A stretch of 55,765 bases of DNA from FEN-1250 sp038237245 (GCA_038237245.1 JBBRYY010000013.1:1-55765); one strand, 5' to 3'. Shown: positions 17,769-27,795, counted from the stretch's first letter. Numbers and translations: made by a program. Notes: a model not told the origin generated them from the sequence alone.

Positions 17769-18721
17769 TGGCCGATGCCGTCCTGCAATCGCCACGTCGA
17801 TCGATCACCCTTCCGAAGGACTGGAGCGAGATTGCGCGCGTGCGGCATCACGTGCAGCAGGAGTATTGCTACTCATACACCGGGCCCGTCACCGACATCC
17901 GGCAGCGGCTCGTCATGATTCCTCGCGTGAAGTACGGCGACCAGCAGCTCGTGTCGCACGAGCTCACGGTCGAGGGCGCCGACGATGTCGTCACGACGTG
18001 GGAGACGGACCGCTTCGGCAACTCCGCCTGTCACGTGCGTGCGTCGCGCGTGAACGAATCGGTGCGCTTCGCCGTGGAGTTCGAAGTCGACCGCGAGGCT
18101 CCGCCGCTGGAGCAGCAGCTGAGCCACGGCGCAACCGTGGACGCCTTCCTCGCACCCACCGCGCTCACTGCCCCCGACGATCGCATCCGCGAGGCCGGCG
18201 CCGCGATTCACGCCGCGCTTGCGCACGCGCCCGTGCCCGAGGAGATCGTCCCGCTCGACGCGCACGGGATGCGGCAGTGGATGCTCGCGATCCTCGCAGG
18301 CGAGTGGACGAGCACGGTGATCAAGTACCAGCACGGGCAGACGGGGGTGCAGACCCCCGCCGCGATGGCGCTCCACCTCGGCGGCGGCGTCTGCCAGGAC
18401 TACGCGCACATCGCGATCTCCGTGCTCCGAACCCTCGGCGTGCCCGCGCGATACGTTTCCGGACACGTACTCGGCGAAGGGGCGCCGCACGCGTGGTTCG
18501 AAGCGATCCTTCCCGATCCGCGGGAGCCGTCGCGCCTCATCGCGAAGGCCTACGATCCGACGCACAGGTGCTTTCCGGGGATGAGCTACATCACGGTGGC
18601 CGTCGGCCGCGACTACGCGGACGTCGCGCCGACATCCGGTTCGTACACCGGGATGGCGAGGAGCCGCCTCGTGCCGAAGAAGGACGCGTGGGTCGTCGAC
18701 GCGCAGATGGTGTCCGAATGA
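17768..18721 (+). CDS. Transglutaminase-like protein 2
   Basis: A 317-residue transglutaminase-like protein, cytosolic by lack of a signal peptide. Seen: N-terminal beta domain (about 15-115) related to that of the other two copies, then the papain-like core with Cys209 in GGGVCQDYAHIA, His241 in APHAWFEA and Asp263 in KAYDPTH. The tail VAVGRDYADVAPTSGSYTG matches the IGRDYADVPPTRGTFRG tail of copy 3. The frame is open upstream, but ATG at 17768 shares one base with the stop of copy 1 (TGATG), which fixes the start by coupling. Probable role: processing or amide-bond cleavage in the peptide system encoded by this operon. Confidence 0.92.
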   Translation: MADAVLQSPRRSITLPKDWSEIARVRHHVQQEYCYSYTGPVTDIRQRLVMIPRVKYGDQQLVSHELTVEGADDVVTTWETDRFGNSACHVRASRVNESVRFAVEFEVDREAPPLEQQLSHGATVDAFLAPTALTAPDDRIREAGAAIHAALAHAPVPEEIVPLDAHGMRQWMLAILAGEWTSTVIKYQHGQTGVQTPAAMALHLGGGVCQDYAHIAISVLRTLGVPARYVSGHVLGEGAPHAWFEAILPDPREPSRLIAKAYDPTHRCFPGMSYITVAVGRDYADVAPTSGSYTGMARSRLVPKKDAWVVDAQMVSE

Positions 18722-20181
18722 CGGCCGCCGCTCCCGAGCGCACCATTCCGCCGTACGATCCCGGCGCCTTCTGGGACGAGATGTTCGAAGCGCCCGGGAT
18801 CGTGCGTCCGTTCTACGCGACGCTCGCACGCCAGCTCGCCACACTCAGCTCCGCCGACGTTGCGCGGCGCCAGCGCGCGGCCGAGCTCTCGTTCACCGTG
18901 CGCGGAATCACCTTCGCGGTGAATCAGGGGGCGGAGGGCGTCGAGAAGATCATGCCTTTCGATCTCATTCCGCGCATCATCGAGGCCGCCGAGTGGACGC
19001 GCATCGAGCGCGGGCTCGAGCAGCGCGTGCGCGCGCTCAATCTCTTTCTGCACGATGTGTATCACGACCAGCGCATCCTGCGTTCCGGTGTGATCCCCGC
19101 GGAGCTCGTGCTTGGCGCGCGCGGCTACCGTCGCGAGTTCCGCCAGGTCGACGTACCGCTCGGCGTCTACACTCACATCGTCGGCAGCGATCTGGTGCGC
19201 GACGGCTCCGGCGAGTTGATGGTGCTCGAGGACAATCTGCGGACGCCATCGGGGGTGTCATACGTCGTGGAGAACCGACGCGTGCTCAAGCGCACGTGGC
19301 CGCAGCTCTTCCAGGATTACGACGTGCGCCCGGTCGAAGGCTATCCGCAGGATCTGCTCGACGTGCTGCGCGCGATCGCGCCGCCCACCGCCGATGATCC
19401 GGTGGTCGTACTGCTCACGCCGGGCGCCTACAACTCGGCGTACTTCGAGCATGCCTTTCTCGCGAAGGCGATGGGAGTGGAGCTCGTGCAGGGCTCCGAC
19501 CTCTTCGTCGACGATGCGCAGGTGTTCATGCGGACGACGGAGGGGCGCAAGCGCGTCGACGTCATCTATCGCCGCGTGGACGATGACTTTCTCGATCCCC
19601 TCACCTTCCGCAGTGACTCGCTGCTTGGTGTGCCGGGACTCGTGGCGTCCTATCGGCTGGGGCGCGTGAGTCTCGCGAACGCGATCGGCACCGGCGTGGC
19701 GGACGACAAGGCGATTTACGCGTACGTCCCTGAGATCATCAGGTATTATCTCGGCGAGGATGCGATCATCGCGAACGTGCCGACCTTTCTGCCGACGCGG
19801 CCGAAGGAGCTCGAGTACATCATCGAGAACATCGACAAGCTGGTCGTGAAGTCGGTGAACGAGAGCGGCGGCTACGGGATGCTGATCGGGCCGCACGCAT
19901 CGCAGGCGGACCGCGATCTGTACGCGGCGCGCGTGCGCGCGGACCCGCGCAGCTTCATTGCGCAGCCGACGCTCGCGCTCTCGCGCTCGCCGTGCTGGGA
20001 CCACGATCATCTCGAGGGACGGCACATCGATCTGCGCCCCTTCCTGCTGTTCGGGCGCGAGGTGAAGGTGCAGCCGGGCGGGCTCACGCGCGTGGCGCTG
20101 CGGAACGGCTCGCTCGTGGTGAACTCATCGCAGGGCGGCGGCGGAAAGGATACCTGGGTCCTTGCAGGGGGAGGGAGCTGA
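18718..20181 (+). CDS. Circularly permuted ATP-grasp type 2 protein (amidoligase-like)
   Basis: A 487-residue protein of the circularly permuted ATP-grasp family, whose members are predicted to form amide or peptide bonds with ATP. Seen: helical N-terminal part FYATLARQLATLSSADVARR, the conserved FDLIPRIIEAAEW, LNLFLHDVYHDQRIL, VLEDNLRTPSGVSYVVENR, then KLVVKSVNESGGYGM and the end segment SSQGGGGKDTWVL, in the order typical of the family. The frame extends much further upstream, but ATG at 18718 overlaps the preceding stop (ATGA) and starts the homologous part. It sits with an alpha-E gene and three transglutaminases, a known genomic association with uncharacterised product. Confidence 0.93.
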   Translation: MTAAAPERTIPPYDPGAFWDEMFEAPGIVRPFYATLARQLATLSSADVARRQRAAELSFTVRGITFAVNQGAEGVEKIMPFDLIPRIIEAAEWTRIERGLEQRVRALNLFLHDVYHDQRILRSGVIPAELVLGARGYRREFRQVDVPLGVYTHIVGSDLVRDGSGELMVLEDNLRTPSGVSYVVENRRVLKRTWPQLFQDYDVRPVEGYPQDLLDVLRAIAPPTADDPVVVLLTPGAYNSAYFEHAFLAKAMGVELVQGSDLFVDDAQVFMRTTEGRKRVDVIYRRVDDDFLDPLTFRSDSLLGVPGLVASYRLGRVSLANAIGTGVADDKAIYAYVPEIIRYYLGEDAIIANVPTFLPTRPKELEYIIENIDKLVVKSVNESGGYGMLIGPHASQADRDLYAARVRADPRSFIAQPTLALSRSPCWDHDHLEGRHIDLRPFLLFGREVKVQPGGLTRVALRNGSLVVNSSQGGGGKDTWVLAGGGS

Positions 20182-20182
20182 G

Positions 20183-21229
20183 ATGGCGATGCTCTGTCGT
20201 GTTGCCGAGGATGTGTTCTGGATGAGCCGGTACGTGGAGCGGGCGGCCGCAGTCGGGAGGCTGCTCGAGGTGACGGGCCATCTCGAGCTCGACGAGGGCG
20301 ATGCGATCTCCCGTCGTGAGCTCTGGCAGCGGCTCGTGGAGCCGCGAGCCGGCGATGGCGCGCTCCCCGAGGAGCTTACCCCCGCATCAGGCGGGCTCGA
20401 GCCGCTGGCGGTGCGCAACTGGCTCGCGCTTGATCGTCGCAACCCGCGCTCGCTCGTGTCGTGCGTGCAGCGCGGACGATCGGCCGCGCGCCGCGTGCGC
20501 GAGAGCATCTCGAGCGAGATGTGGGAGGCGATCAACGCCCTCTACCTCTGGCTCGCGGCGGGGGGCGCGGACGCGGCGATGGAGGAGGACTCGCACCCCT
20601 TCTACCGTCGCGTGATGATCGAGACGCAATACATCCAAGGGCTTGCCGACGCGACCCTGTCGCACGACGACCCATGGTACTTCACCTGCCTCGGGAAGTA
20701 TCTCGAGCGCGCGGACAACGTCGCGCACATGCTCACGCTGCAGGCGCACCTGCTTCACGAGCGGAATGACGATGACCAGGTGCGATGGCTCGCCGTGCTG
20801 CGCTCGTGTGGCGCGGCGGAGGCCTACGCACGCTACTACTCGCTGCGCGTGGATCCCGCGCGCGTGGTGGAGTTCATGCTCCTCAACTCGTCGTTTCCGC
20901 AGACCGTGCGCTTCAGCCTGCGGCATGCGTGGCACGCGCTGCAGCAGCTCAGCGGCTCGCAGCGCGTCGAGGCCGGGAGGGAAGGAGTCACGATCGCGAC
21001 GCGATCGCTCGGGCTTCTGAGCGCGCAGCTCGAGCACGCCGCCGTCGATGAGATCCTGGAGAGCGGGCTCCAGAGCTATCTCGCGGCGCTGCAGAAGAAC
21101 ATCGCGCGCGTCTGCGACCAGGTCACGCGCGTGTATCTTCGCGACGAGCCGCAGCCGGGGCGCGTGGTTGCCGTTGCCCGCGCCGCGATGCTGATGGCCG
21201 AGCAGCAGCAACAGCAGGAGCAGCAATGA
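20183..21229 (+). CDS. Alpha-E domain protein (DUF403)
   Basis: An all-helical protein of 348 residues. Seen: the family-defining start MAMLCRVAEDVFWMSRYVERA, then IETQYIQGLADATLSHDDPWYF, and LGKYLERADNVAHML near mid-length. The start is ATG 20183, one base after the ATP-grasp stop with GAGGGA upstream. Alpha-E proteins almost always accompany circularly permuted ATP-grasp proteins and are thought to be partners or substrates in the same peptide-forming system; no reaction has been shown. Odd feature: the C-terminus is a Gln-rich tail (EQQQQQEQQ) encoded by a CAG-like run at 21199-21226, absent from the core family. Confidence 0.92.
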   Translation: MAMLCRVAEDVFWMSRYVERAAAVGRLLEVTGHLELDEGDAISRRELWQRLVEPRAGDGALPEELTPASGGLEPLAVRNWLALDRRNPRSLVSCVQRGRSAARRVRESISSEMWEAINALYLWLAAGGADAAMEEDSHPFYRRVMIETQYIQGLADATLSHDDPWYFTCLGKYLERADNVAHMLTLQAHLLHERNDDDQVRWLAVLRSCGAAEAYARYYSLRVDPARVVEFMLLNSSFPQTVRFSLRHAWHALQQLSGSQRVEAGREGVTIATRSLGLLSAQLEHAAVDEILESGLQSYLAALQKNIARVCDQVTRVYLRDEPQPGRVVAVARAAMLMAEQQQQQEQQ

Positions 21230-22068
21230 AAGTTCACCTGGAGCACATCACGCGGCTCGACTATAGCACCGATGTCGTCGAAGGAGTGATGGATGCTCGT
21301 CTCGGGCCGCTCTCGGACGCGGACCAGCGATGGGATGTCTTCACGATCAACGTGAGCCCATCCGGGGCGGTGCGCCGCTACACGGACGGCTTCGGCAATC
21401 GCGCGCATCTCATTACGGTTGCGAAGCCGCACCGGATGCTCGAGGTCGTGACCCGCTGCGACGTCGTTACGACGCTCACCGATCCATTTTCGTCGCCAAT
21501 GCAGCGCCCGCGTCCGCTCACGCCGAGCGAGCTTGCGGACTCTCTGCAGCCGTCCGCGCTGGTCCCCGCGAGCACGGAGCTCGCGGCGCTCGCCGAGCCC
21601 TTTCGTCCAAGCACGCCCGACGAGGCGTTCGAGTCGGTACGCAGGATGTCGAAGTTCATTCACGACGAGTTCAACTACACGAAGAACGTCACCACCGTGG
21701 CGACGACCGTGCACGACGTCATCGCCCAGCGGAGCGGCGTCTGCCAGGATTTCACGCATCTGCTCATCGGACTCTGTCGCTCGGTCGGAATTCCGGCGCG
21801 CTACGTGAGCGGATATACGGTGTCCGGCGGGACGGGTGCGAGCGCGCCGAGGCCCGAGACCGAGGCGTCGCATGCGTGGGCCGAAGCATATACGCCGGTC
21901 CATGGGTGGCGCGGCTTCGATCCGACGAACGACCTCGTCGCGAGTACCGCGCACATCAAAATGGCAATCGGCCGCGACTATGCGGACGTTCCGCCCACGC
22001 GCGGCACCTTCCGTGGCCAGGCGGACGAGCGGCTGACCGTGTCCGTGGAAACGCGGCAGGTCGACTAG
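21226..22068 (+). CDS. Transglutaminase-like protein 3
   Basis: A 280-residue transglutaminase-like protein closing the operon; its ATG overlaps the alpha-E stop (ATGA). Seen: N-terminal beta domain MKVHLEHITRLDYST, then core with Cys173 in SGVCQDFTHLLIG, His216 in ASHAWAEAY and Asp232 in GFDPTND, followed by MAIGRDYADVPPTRGTFRG. This is the classic form that most often accompanies ATP-grasp/alpha-E pairs. All three copies here keep their triads, so none looks degenerate. No signal peptide, so the three enzymes and the ligase would act in the cytosol on a shared substrate pool (inference). Confidence 0.94.
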   Translation: MKVHLEHITRLDYSTDVVEGVMDARLGPLSDADQRWDVFTINVSPSGAVRRYTDGFGNRAHLITVAKPHRMLEVVTRCDVVTTLTDPFSSPMQRPRPLTPSELADSLQPSALVPASTELAALAEPFRPSTPDEAFESVRRMSKFIHDEFNYTKNVTTVATTVHDVIAQRSGVCQDFTHLLIGLCRSVGIPARYVSGYTVSGGTGASAPRPETEASHAWAEAYTPVHGWRGFDPTNDLVASTAHIKMAIGRDYADVPPTRGTFRGQADERLTVSVETRQVD

Positions 22069-22119
22069 CCGTACGGCGCCAGTCGCAGCGCGTGCGACTC
22101 GCATCTAGCTTTCCCCACC

Positions 22120-25100
22120 ATGATGATCATTCGTCCAGCCGCGGCGGCGCTCCTTGCAGCCGCATCCGTCGCGATTCCGACCGTTGCGCGCGAGCGCTCG
22201 CCCTCTCGCGCCCCAGCCCCCGCGCGGCGTTCCTTCTCCGAACCCGCCTACTCGCCGGACCGCCGCGAGATCGCCTTCGTCTCGGGCGGCGATATCTGGG
22301 CCGTCGCAGCAGCTGGCGGCGATGCGCACCTGCTGGTGTCGGACGCCGCGAACGATCATCGTCCGCTCTACTCGCCGGATGGGTCAGAGCTCGCGTTCAT
22401 GTCGTCGCGCAACGGCGCGCCGAACCTCTACGTGCTGTCCCTCGCGAGCGGCACGCTGAAACGCATCACCTTCTCGGATGGCGTCGACCAGCTCGACTCG
22501 TGGTCGCGCGATGGAAAGTGGATCTACTTCTCGACCACCGCGACGGACATCTCGGGAATGGGGGACGTGGCGCGGGTAAGCGCGAGCGGCGGCACGCCGG
22601 TGAGCGTCGCGGCGGACCGATATGCGGCGGAGTACTGGGCGGCGTCAGGGCCGGAAGATGGAACGATCGCGATCACGGCGCGCGGGCTCTCGCAGTCGCA
22701 GTGGTGGCGGAAGGGACACAGCCACATCGACGAGAGCGAGATCTGGCTCGTGCACGGAGTCGGCGTAGGCGCGCGCGCGACACCCCCGGCGCCAAAATAC
22801 GAGCAGATGACCGGGCCCGGCGCGAAGAGCGAGTGGCCGATGTGGTCCGCGGATGGGAAGGCGCTCTACTTCGTGAGCGATCGCAGCGGCGCGCCGAATC
22901 TCTGGACGCGCCCCGTGAGCGGTGGGGCAGAGAAGCAGCTCACGAAGTTCACGGATGGCCGCGTGCTCTGGCCGACGATCTCCTACGATGGCAAGGCGAT
23001 CACCTTCGAGCGCGACTTCGGCATCTGGAGCCTCGATGTCACTGCGGGGACCGCGAAGCCGGTTGCGATCGAGCTGCGCGGCTCCGCGTCCGGTGCGGTG
23101 ATCGAACATCGCACGCTGACGAACGGGCTGCAGGAGCTCGCGCTGTCTCCTGACGGGAAGAAGGTCGCGTTCACCGTGCGCGGAAAGATCTTCGCCGCCT
23201 CGAGCAAGGATGGCGGGAGCGGACTGCGCGTCTCCGCGGCGGGGATCGTGCAGGCGCAGCCCGCGTGGGCGCCCGACAGCCGGCGTCTCGCCTACAGCGA
23301 CGATCGCGAGGGACGCTACCATATCTACCTCTACGATTTCGTCTCGCACGACGAACGTCGTCTCACCGAGGGCGCCGAGAACGACATCACGCCGGTCTGG
23401 TCACCAGACGCGAAGTCGCTGGCATACGTCCACGGCGGCAACGAGCTGCACGTCCTCGCGATCGATGCGAAGAACGCAGCACCCGCGCCGGACCGCATTG
23501 TCGCGCGCGGCCGATTCGACCGCGCGCCCTTCATCAGCGAGCGAGCGATCATCTGGTCGCCGGACAGCAAGTGGATCGCGTACGCGACGAGCGAGGGGAA
23601 CAAGCTGTTCGCGAATGCCTACCTGGTGAGTGCGGCCGGCGGCGAGTCGCGCCCGGTGAGCTTCCTCTCGAACACGAATGCGGACGCGCTCTCGTGGAGC
23701 CCGGATGGCGCCTTCCTGCTCCTCGTCTCGTCTCAACGCACCGAAGCGGGCGTGCTCGCGCGCGTGGACCTCGTGCCCCGCACGCCGCGTTTCCGCGAAG
23801 ATCAGTTCCGCGATCTCTTCAGCCCCGATGCGCCGGTGCCGACTCCCACGAAACGCACGCAGCCCACACCCGCGCGCGAGACCCGCGACCGTGCACCCGC
23901 GCCGCGCGATAGCTCCTCGAAGGGCGACAGCACCGTCTCGCCCGCCGCGGACAGCAGCGCGCGCGCCGCGGACTCCAGCCATCGCGACGCAGTGCGTCAC
24001 ACCACCGTCGTCTTCGAGGGACTTCGCTCGCGCCTCTCCTTTCTCCCGATCGGCCTCAATGTCGTCGGCGAGTCGATCGCGCCCGATGGGAAGTCCGTGG
24101 TCGTCACCGCCGTCGCCGCCGGGCAGGCGAATCTCTATCTCTTCCCGCTCGACGAGCTCTCGAAGGACGAGCCCGTCGCGAAGCAGCTCACCTCGACGCC
24201 GGGCCCGAAGAGCAGCGTGCAATGGTCGCCCGACGGAAAGGAGGTCTACTACATCGAGTCCGGGCGCATCGCCGCCATCGATGTCTCCTCGCGCGCCGTG
24301 CGCCCGGTCTCCGTCAGCGCCGAGGTCGACGTCGACTTCACTGCCGATCGCACTGAGCTGTTCACGCTCATGTGGCGCGAGCTGCGCGATAACTTCTTCG
24401 ATGCAACGATGAACGGCGTGGATTGGAACGCGGTGCGCGATACGTACGCTCCACTCGTGCAGGGTGCGCAGACCTCGGACGAGCTGATGCGTCTCATGAA
24501 CGAGATGGTCGGCGAGCTCAACGCGTCGCACTCGGGCGCGCGCGGCCCCGGCGGCGGCGCCCCCTTCACCGGACGGCTCGGCCTCCGTTTCGATGGCAAC
24601 GAGTACGAGCGCACGGGGAGGCTCCGCGTCTCCGAGATCATCCCGCTAGGCCCCGCCGCGCTCGCGGCGAAGATCTCGACGGGCGACTTCATCGTCGCGA
24701 TCGACGGCGCTCCCGTGAGCGCGCGCACCAACATCGACGAGATGCTTGCGTGGAAGATCGGCAAGCAGACCGCGCTCAGCGTCTCGTCGGCCACCGATGC
24801 CAAGCCGCGCGTCGTCACCGTGCTTCCCGTCAGCACCAACACCGAGAAGGGGCTACTCTATCGCGCGTGGGTCGAGCAGTCGCGCGCATACGTCGCGAAA
24901 GCGAGCGGCGGCCGCCTTGGCTATGTCCACATGCCCGACATGAGCGCGGAGTCGCTCGAGCGATTCTACACCGATCTCGACGCGCAGAATCAGGCGAACG
25001 ATGGCGTCGTCATCGATATTCGCAACAACAATGGCGGCTTCGTCAACGCGTACGCGCTCGACGTTCTCACACGCGCTCCGTATCTCACGATGCAGATTCG

Positions 25101-25500
25101 CGGCATGTCCACCGCGCCGGCGCGCACGCTCCTCGGCCAGCGCTCGCTCGAGCTGCCTACGGTGCTCGTCACGAACATGCATTCGCTCAGCGATGCGGAG
25201 GATTTTTCCGAGGGCTACCGGACGATGAAGCTCGGCAAGATCGTCGGTGAGCCGACCGCCGGGTGGATCATCTACACCTCCAACGACGTGCTCTTCGACG
25301 GATCGTCCGTGCGCATTCCGTTCGTGCGCATCCGCGGTGCCGACGGAAAGGACATGGAGATGCATCCGCGTCCCGTCGACGTGGCCGTGACGCGGGCGAT
25401 GGGCGAGAGCTACGCGGGGCGCGACACGCAGCTCGACGCCGCGGTCAAGACGCTGCTCGCCCAGATCGGCACCGCGCGGAAGCCCGCCGCTGCACACTAG
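22120..25500 (+). CDS. Exported tricorn-like S41 protease with PD40 beta-propeller
   Basis: A 1126-residue protease. Seen: signal peptide AAAALLAAASVAIPTVA; many PD40/WD40-like blades (repeated YSPDGSELAF, WSADGKALYF, WSPDSKWIAY motifs) over about residues 40-720; a Pro/Ser/Asp-rich spacer about 585-625; a tricorn core domain, a PDZ domain about 825-900 (RVSEIIPLGPAALAAKISTG); and an S41 catalytic domain with IDIRNNNGGF and the probable nucleophile Ser1024 in HSLSDAEDF. It would degrade peptides in the periplasm. It begins 51 bases after the transglutaminase operon on the same strand and may be cotranscribed. Full length; no frame disruption seen. Confidence 0.93.
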   Translation: MMIIRPAAAALLAAASVAIPTVARERSPSRAPAPARRSFSEPAYSPDRREIAFVSGGDIWAVAAAGGDAHLLVSDAANDHRPLYSPDGSELAFMSSRNGAPNLYVLSLASGTLKRITFSDGVDQLDSWSRDGKWIYFSTTATDISGMGDVARVSASGGTPVSVAADRYAAEYWAASGPEDGTIAITARGLSQSQWWRKGHSHIDESEIWLVHGVGVGARATPPAPKYEQMTGPGAKSEWPMWSADGKALYFVSDRSGAPNLWTRPVSGGAEKQLTKFTDGRVLWPTISYDGKAITFERDFGIWSLDVTAGTAKPVAIELRGSASGAVIEHRTLTNGLQELALSPDGKKVAFTVRGKIFAASSKDGGSGLRVSAAGIVQAQPAWAPDSRRLAYSDDREGRYHIYLYDFVSHDERRLTEGAENDITPVWSPDAKSLAYVHGGNELHVLAIDAKNAAPAPDRIVARGRFDRAPFISERAIIWSPDSKWIAYATSEGNKLFANAYLVSAAGGESRPVSFLSNTNADALSWSPDGAFLLLVSSQRTEAGVLARVDLVPRTPRFREDQFRDLFSPDAPVPTPTKRTQPTPARETRDRAPAPRDSSSKGDSTVSPAADSSARAADSSHRDAVRHTTVVFEGLRSRLSFLPIGLNVVGESIAPDGKSVVVTAVAAGQANLYLFPLDELSKDEPVAKQLTSTPGPKSSVQWSPDGKEVYYIESGRIAAIDVSSRAVRPVSVSAEVDVDFTADRTELFTLMWRELRDNFFDATMNGVDWNAVRDTYAPLVQGAQTSDELMRLMNEMVGELNASHSGARGPGGGAPFTGRLGLRFDGNEYERTGRLRVSEIIPLGPAALAAKISTGDFIVAIDGAPVSARTNIDEMLAWKIGKQTALSVSSATDAKPRVVTVLPVSTNTEKGLLYRAWVEQSRAYVAKASGGRLGYVHMPDMSAESLERFYTDLDAQNQANDGVVIDIRNNNGGFVNAYALDVLTRAPYLTMQIRGMSTAPARTLLGQRSLELPTVLVTNMHSLSDAEDFSEGYRTMKLGKIVGEPTAGWIIYTSNDVLFDGSSVRIPFVRIRGADGKDMEMHPRPVDVAVTRAMGESYAGRDTQLDAAVKTLLAQIGTARKPAAAH

Positions 25501-25521
25501 GCGCGCGCGGAAACGGCGGGC

Positions 25522-27696
25522 ATGAGCATCGTGCAGCGCGCGAGCGCGAGCGCCCGCCATCTCTTCGTGCTCGGGGAGGGAGAGCTGCAGTGGGGACGGG
25601 GCGTACGCACTGCCTTCGCGCTCATCGTTCCCGTCGTCGCCGGTGATCTCCTCGCGCAGCCGCTCTTTTCGTGGGCCGCGCTCGGCGGCTGGCTCGGATC
25701 GCTCGCCGACAAGGGTGGCTCCTATCGCACGCGCGCCACGACGATGGGCGCGTTCGCGATTCTCGGCGCCGCCTGCGCGCTCGGCGGCACCGAGGCCGCC
25801 GGCTCGATGCCGGCTGCGGTCGCATCGATGCTCGTCGTCGGCTTCATCGGCGGGCTCGGTCGTGTGTACGGCGACGAGGGATCGACGGTCGGCTTGTTCA
25901 TTGCCATCATCTTCGCGGTGGCGCTCGGCGCACCATCGCACGTGCCGCACGCCGCGCTCCTGCGCGGCGAGCTATTCCTCGCCGGCGTCGCGTGGGCGAT
26001 GGTGCTGTCGCTTCTTCTCTGGCCGCTCCATCCCTTCCGCCCCGCGCGGCGCGTGGTGGCCGGCAGCTATCGCGCGCTTGCGGAGCTCGCGCGCACCCTC
26101 GAGGAGCTCTCGACGGCGATCGGCGATCGGAGCGCGGGAGCAGCGCGCTCGCGTGCGCGCACGCTGCACGCGAGCGTCCGCACCGCGCTCGAGCGCGCGC
26201 GCATGGTGATCGCGGACATGCGCCGCCCGAAGCAGGGACGCAGCGCGCGCGGCGAGCAGCTGCTGGTGCTCAACGAGGGTGCCGAGCAGCTCTTTGGTAC
26301 GCTCGTGGCCATCGAGGCCGAGCTCGAAGCGGCGCACGAGAGCGGGTCGGCCGCTGGAGATGAGGCGTTCGGCAAGGCGTTCGGCTGTTTGGCGAAGACG
26401 CTCGATCTGCTCACCACCGCGATCGACGATACGCTCGACAGACGCAGGCGCGCGGGAGCGGAACTGCCCGTACTCCTCGACCTTTCGGTGCGTACGGATT
26501 GGCCGAACGTCCATCTGCGCGCGGCGGCGACGCTGCTCTCGCGCCTCGCGAGCGATGTGCAGCTGCTCATCGACACGGCGTCGCGCATCGACGTGCGTGC
26601 GGCAGCGGTCGTGCCGACGACGGCGGAATTTCGGGCGGCGCAACCAGCCGCCGCGAGCGATCCGCTTGCGTGGCTGCGCCCGCTGGGCGACGTGCTCACG
26701 CCTCGCTCGCTCCCCGCGCAGCATGCCCTGCGCATGGGCATCGCTGCGGCGGCTGCAGTGGGGCTCTCCTACGCGCTGGACATCACGCGCGGCTATTGGG
26801 CAACCATCACGGCGCTGATCGTCCTCCAGCCGTACACCGGCGCCACGATGCGCAAGACGCTGCAGCGCGTCGGCGGCAGCGTGGTTGGAGGGATCATCGC
26901 CGCCGCGCTCGCGGTCGTCGCGCGGACGAAGCTCGCGATCGCCGGCGTGATGGTCCCGTTCACCATCGGCGCCGTCGCCGTGCTCTCGCTCAACTATGGC
27001 GTCTTCGTGCTGTTGCTCACGCCGGTCTTCGTGCTGCTGGCCGAACCGCACCCCGGGGAGTGGGGTGTCGCCGGACTTCGCGTCGTGAACACGATGCTCG
27101 GCGGTGCGATCGCTCTTGCGGCGTCGCAGCTGCTTTGGCCGACGCACGAGCTGTCGACGTACGCGACCCAGCTCGCCAATATGTTGCGCCAGCTGCGTGA
27201 GCTGCTCGCGATCGTGACCTCCCCCGCGGACACCACGACGCCTGCGTGGTTGCGCCGTGTCGACGAGACGCGGCGGCGCTTCGGCGTTGCGGTGACGAAC
27301 GCCGAGGCGACGATGCAGCGACTGATCACGGAGGACGTGCCCAACCCGCATCGCGTCGAAGCTGCAATGGCGTTGCTCACCTACGGGAGGCGCATGGCAT
27401 CCACGCTCTCCGCGGTTGCCGCGTCGCGTGCGACAGCTGGTGTCTTCGCGCCGGAGGCGGTGGTCACGGCGCTCGCGCTGGAGCTCGATGCGATCATTGC
27501 GCCGCTCGATCGCGATCTGTCCGCGCCCACCGTAGCTCCTGCAGCGGACGATGTGACGAAGGAATACGTCGCCGCTGACGATACCATCGCATCTACGCGG
27601 CCCGCGACGCAGACGCTGCAGGCCGCGCAGCTCGATCGTTTGCGCGCTCAGCTCGCCGTCATGGATCGCGCGGTAACGAGATATGTCGCGGCCTAG
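25522..27696 (+). CDS. FUSC-family inner-membrane transporter (YccS/AaeB-like)
   Basis: A 724-residue membrane protein. Seen: N-terminal helix bundle about residues 25-170 (TAFALIVPVVAGDLL, AGSMPAAVASMLVVGFIGGL), a cytosolic helical region about 175-395, a second helix bundle about 400-545 containing the FUSC signature YWATITALIVLQPYTGATMR followed by RVGGSVVGGIIAAAL, and a second cytosolic helical domain. The family exports aromatic carboxylates and related compounds. It starts 21 bases after the protease. No adaptor (AaeA-like) gene is adjacent. Substrate cannot be predicted. Confidence 0.88.
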   Translation: MSIVQRASASARHLFVLGEGELQWGRGVRTAFALIVPVVAGDLLAQPLFSWAALGGWLGSLADKGGSYRTRATTMGAFAILGAACALGGTEAAGSMPAAVASMLVVGFIGGLGRVYGDEGSTVGLFIAIIFAVALGAPSHVPHAALLRGELFLAGVAWAMVLSLLLWPLHPFRPARRVVAGSYRALAELARTLEELSTAIGDRSAGAARSRARTLHASVRTALERARMVIADMRRPKQGRSARGEQLLVLNEGAEQLFGTLVAIEAELEAAHESGSAAGDEAFGKAFGCLAKTLDLLTTAIDDTLDRRRRAGAELPVLLDLSVRTDWPNVHLRAAATLLSRLASDVQLLIDTASRIDVRAAAVVPTTAEFRAAQPAAASDPLAWLRPLGDVLTPRSLPAQHALRMGIAAAAAVGLSYALDITRGYWATITALIVLQPYTGATMRKTLQRVGGSVVGGIIAAALAVVARTKLAIAGVMVPFTIGAVAVLSLNYGVFVLLLTPVFVLLAEPHPGEWGVAGLRVVNTMLGGAIALAASQLLWPTHELSTYATQLANMLRQLRELLAIVTSPADTTTPAWLRRVDETRRRFGVAVTNAEATMQRLITEDVPNPHRVEAAMALLTYGRRMASTLSAVAASRATAGVFAPEAVVTALALELDAIIAPLDRDLSAPTVAPAADDVTKEYVAADDTIASTRPATQTLQAAQLDRLRAQLAVMDRAVTRYVAA

Positions 27697-27795
27697 CAAA
27701 CGGCCGTCGCGGTCCTCTACCTTCTTTTTGGATGGGCGAATGAGCACACCGCCACATCACCTTCCACCCTGGCAACGAGTGCACGCAATCTGCCG

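Noticed and set aside
21199..21226. CAG-like run at the end of the alpha-E gene
   Set aside because: It is a short Gln-rich C-terminal tail; possible slippage is conceivable but nothing indicates a functional repeat.
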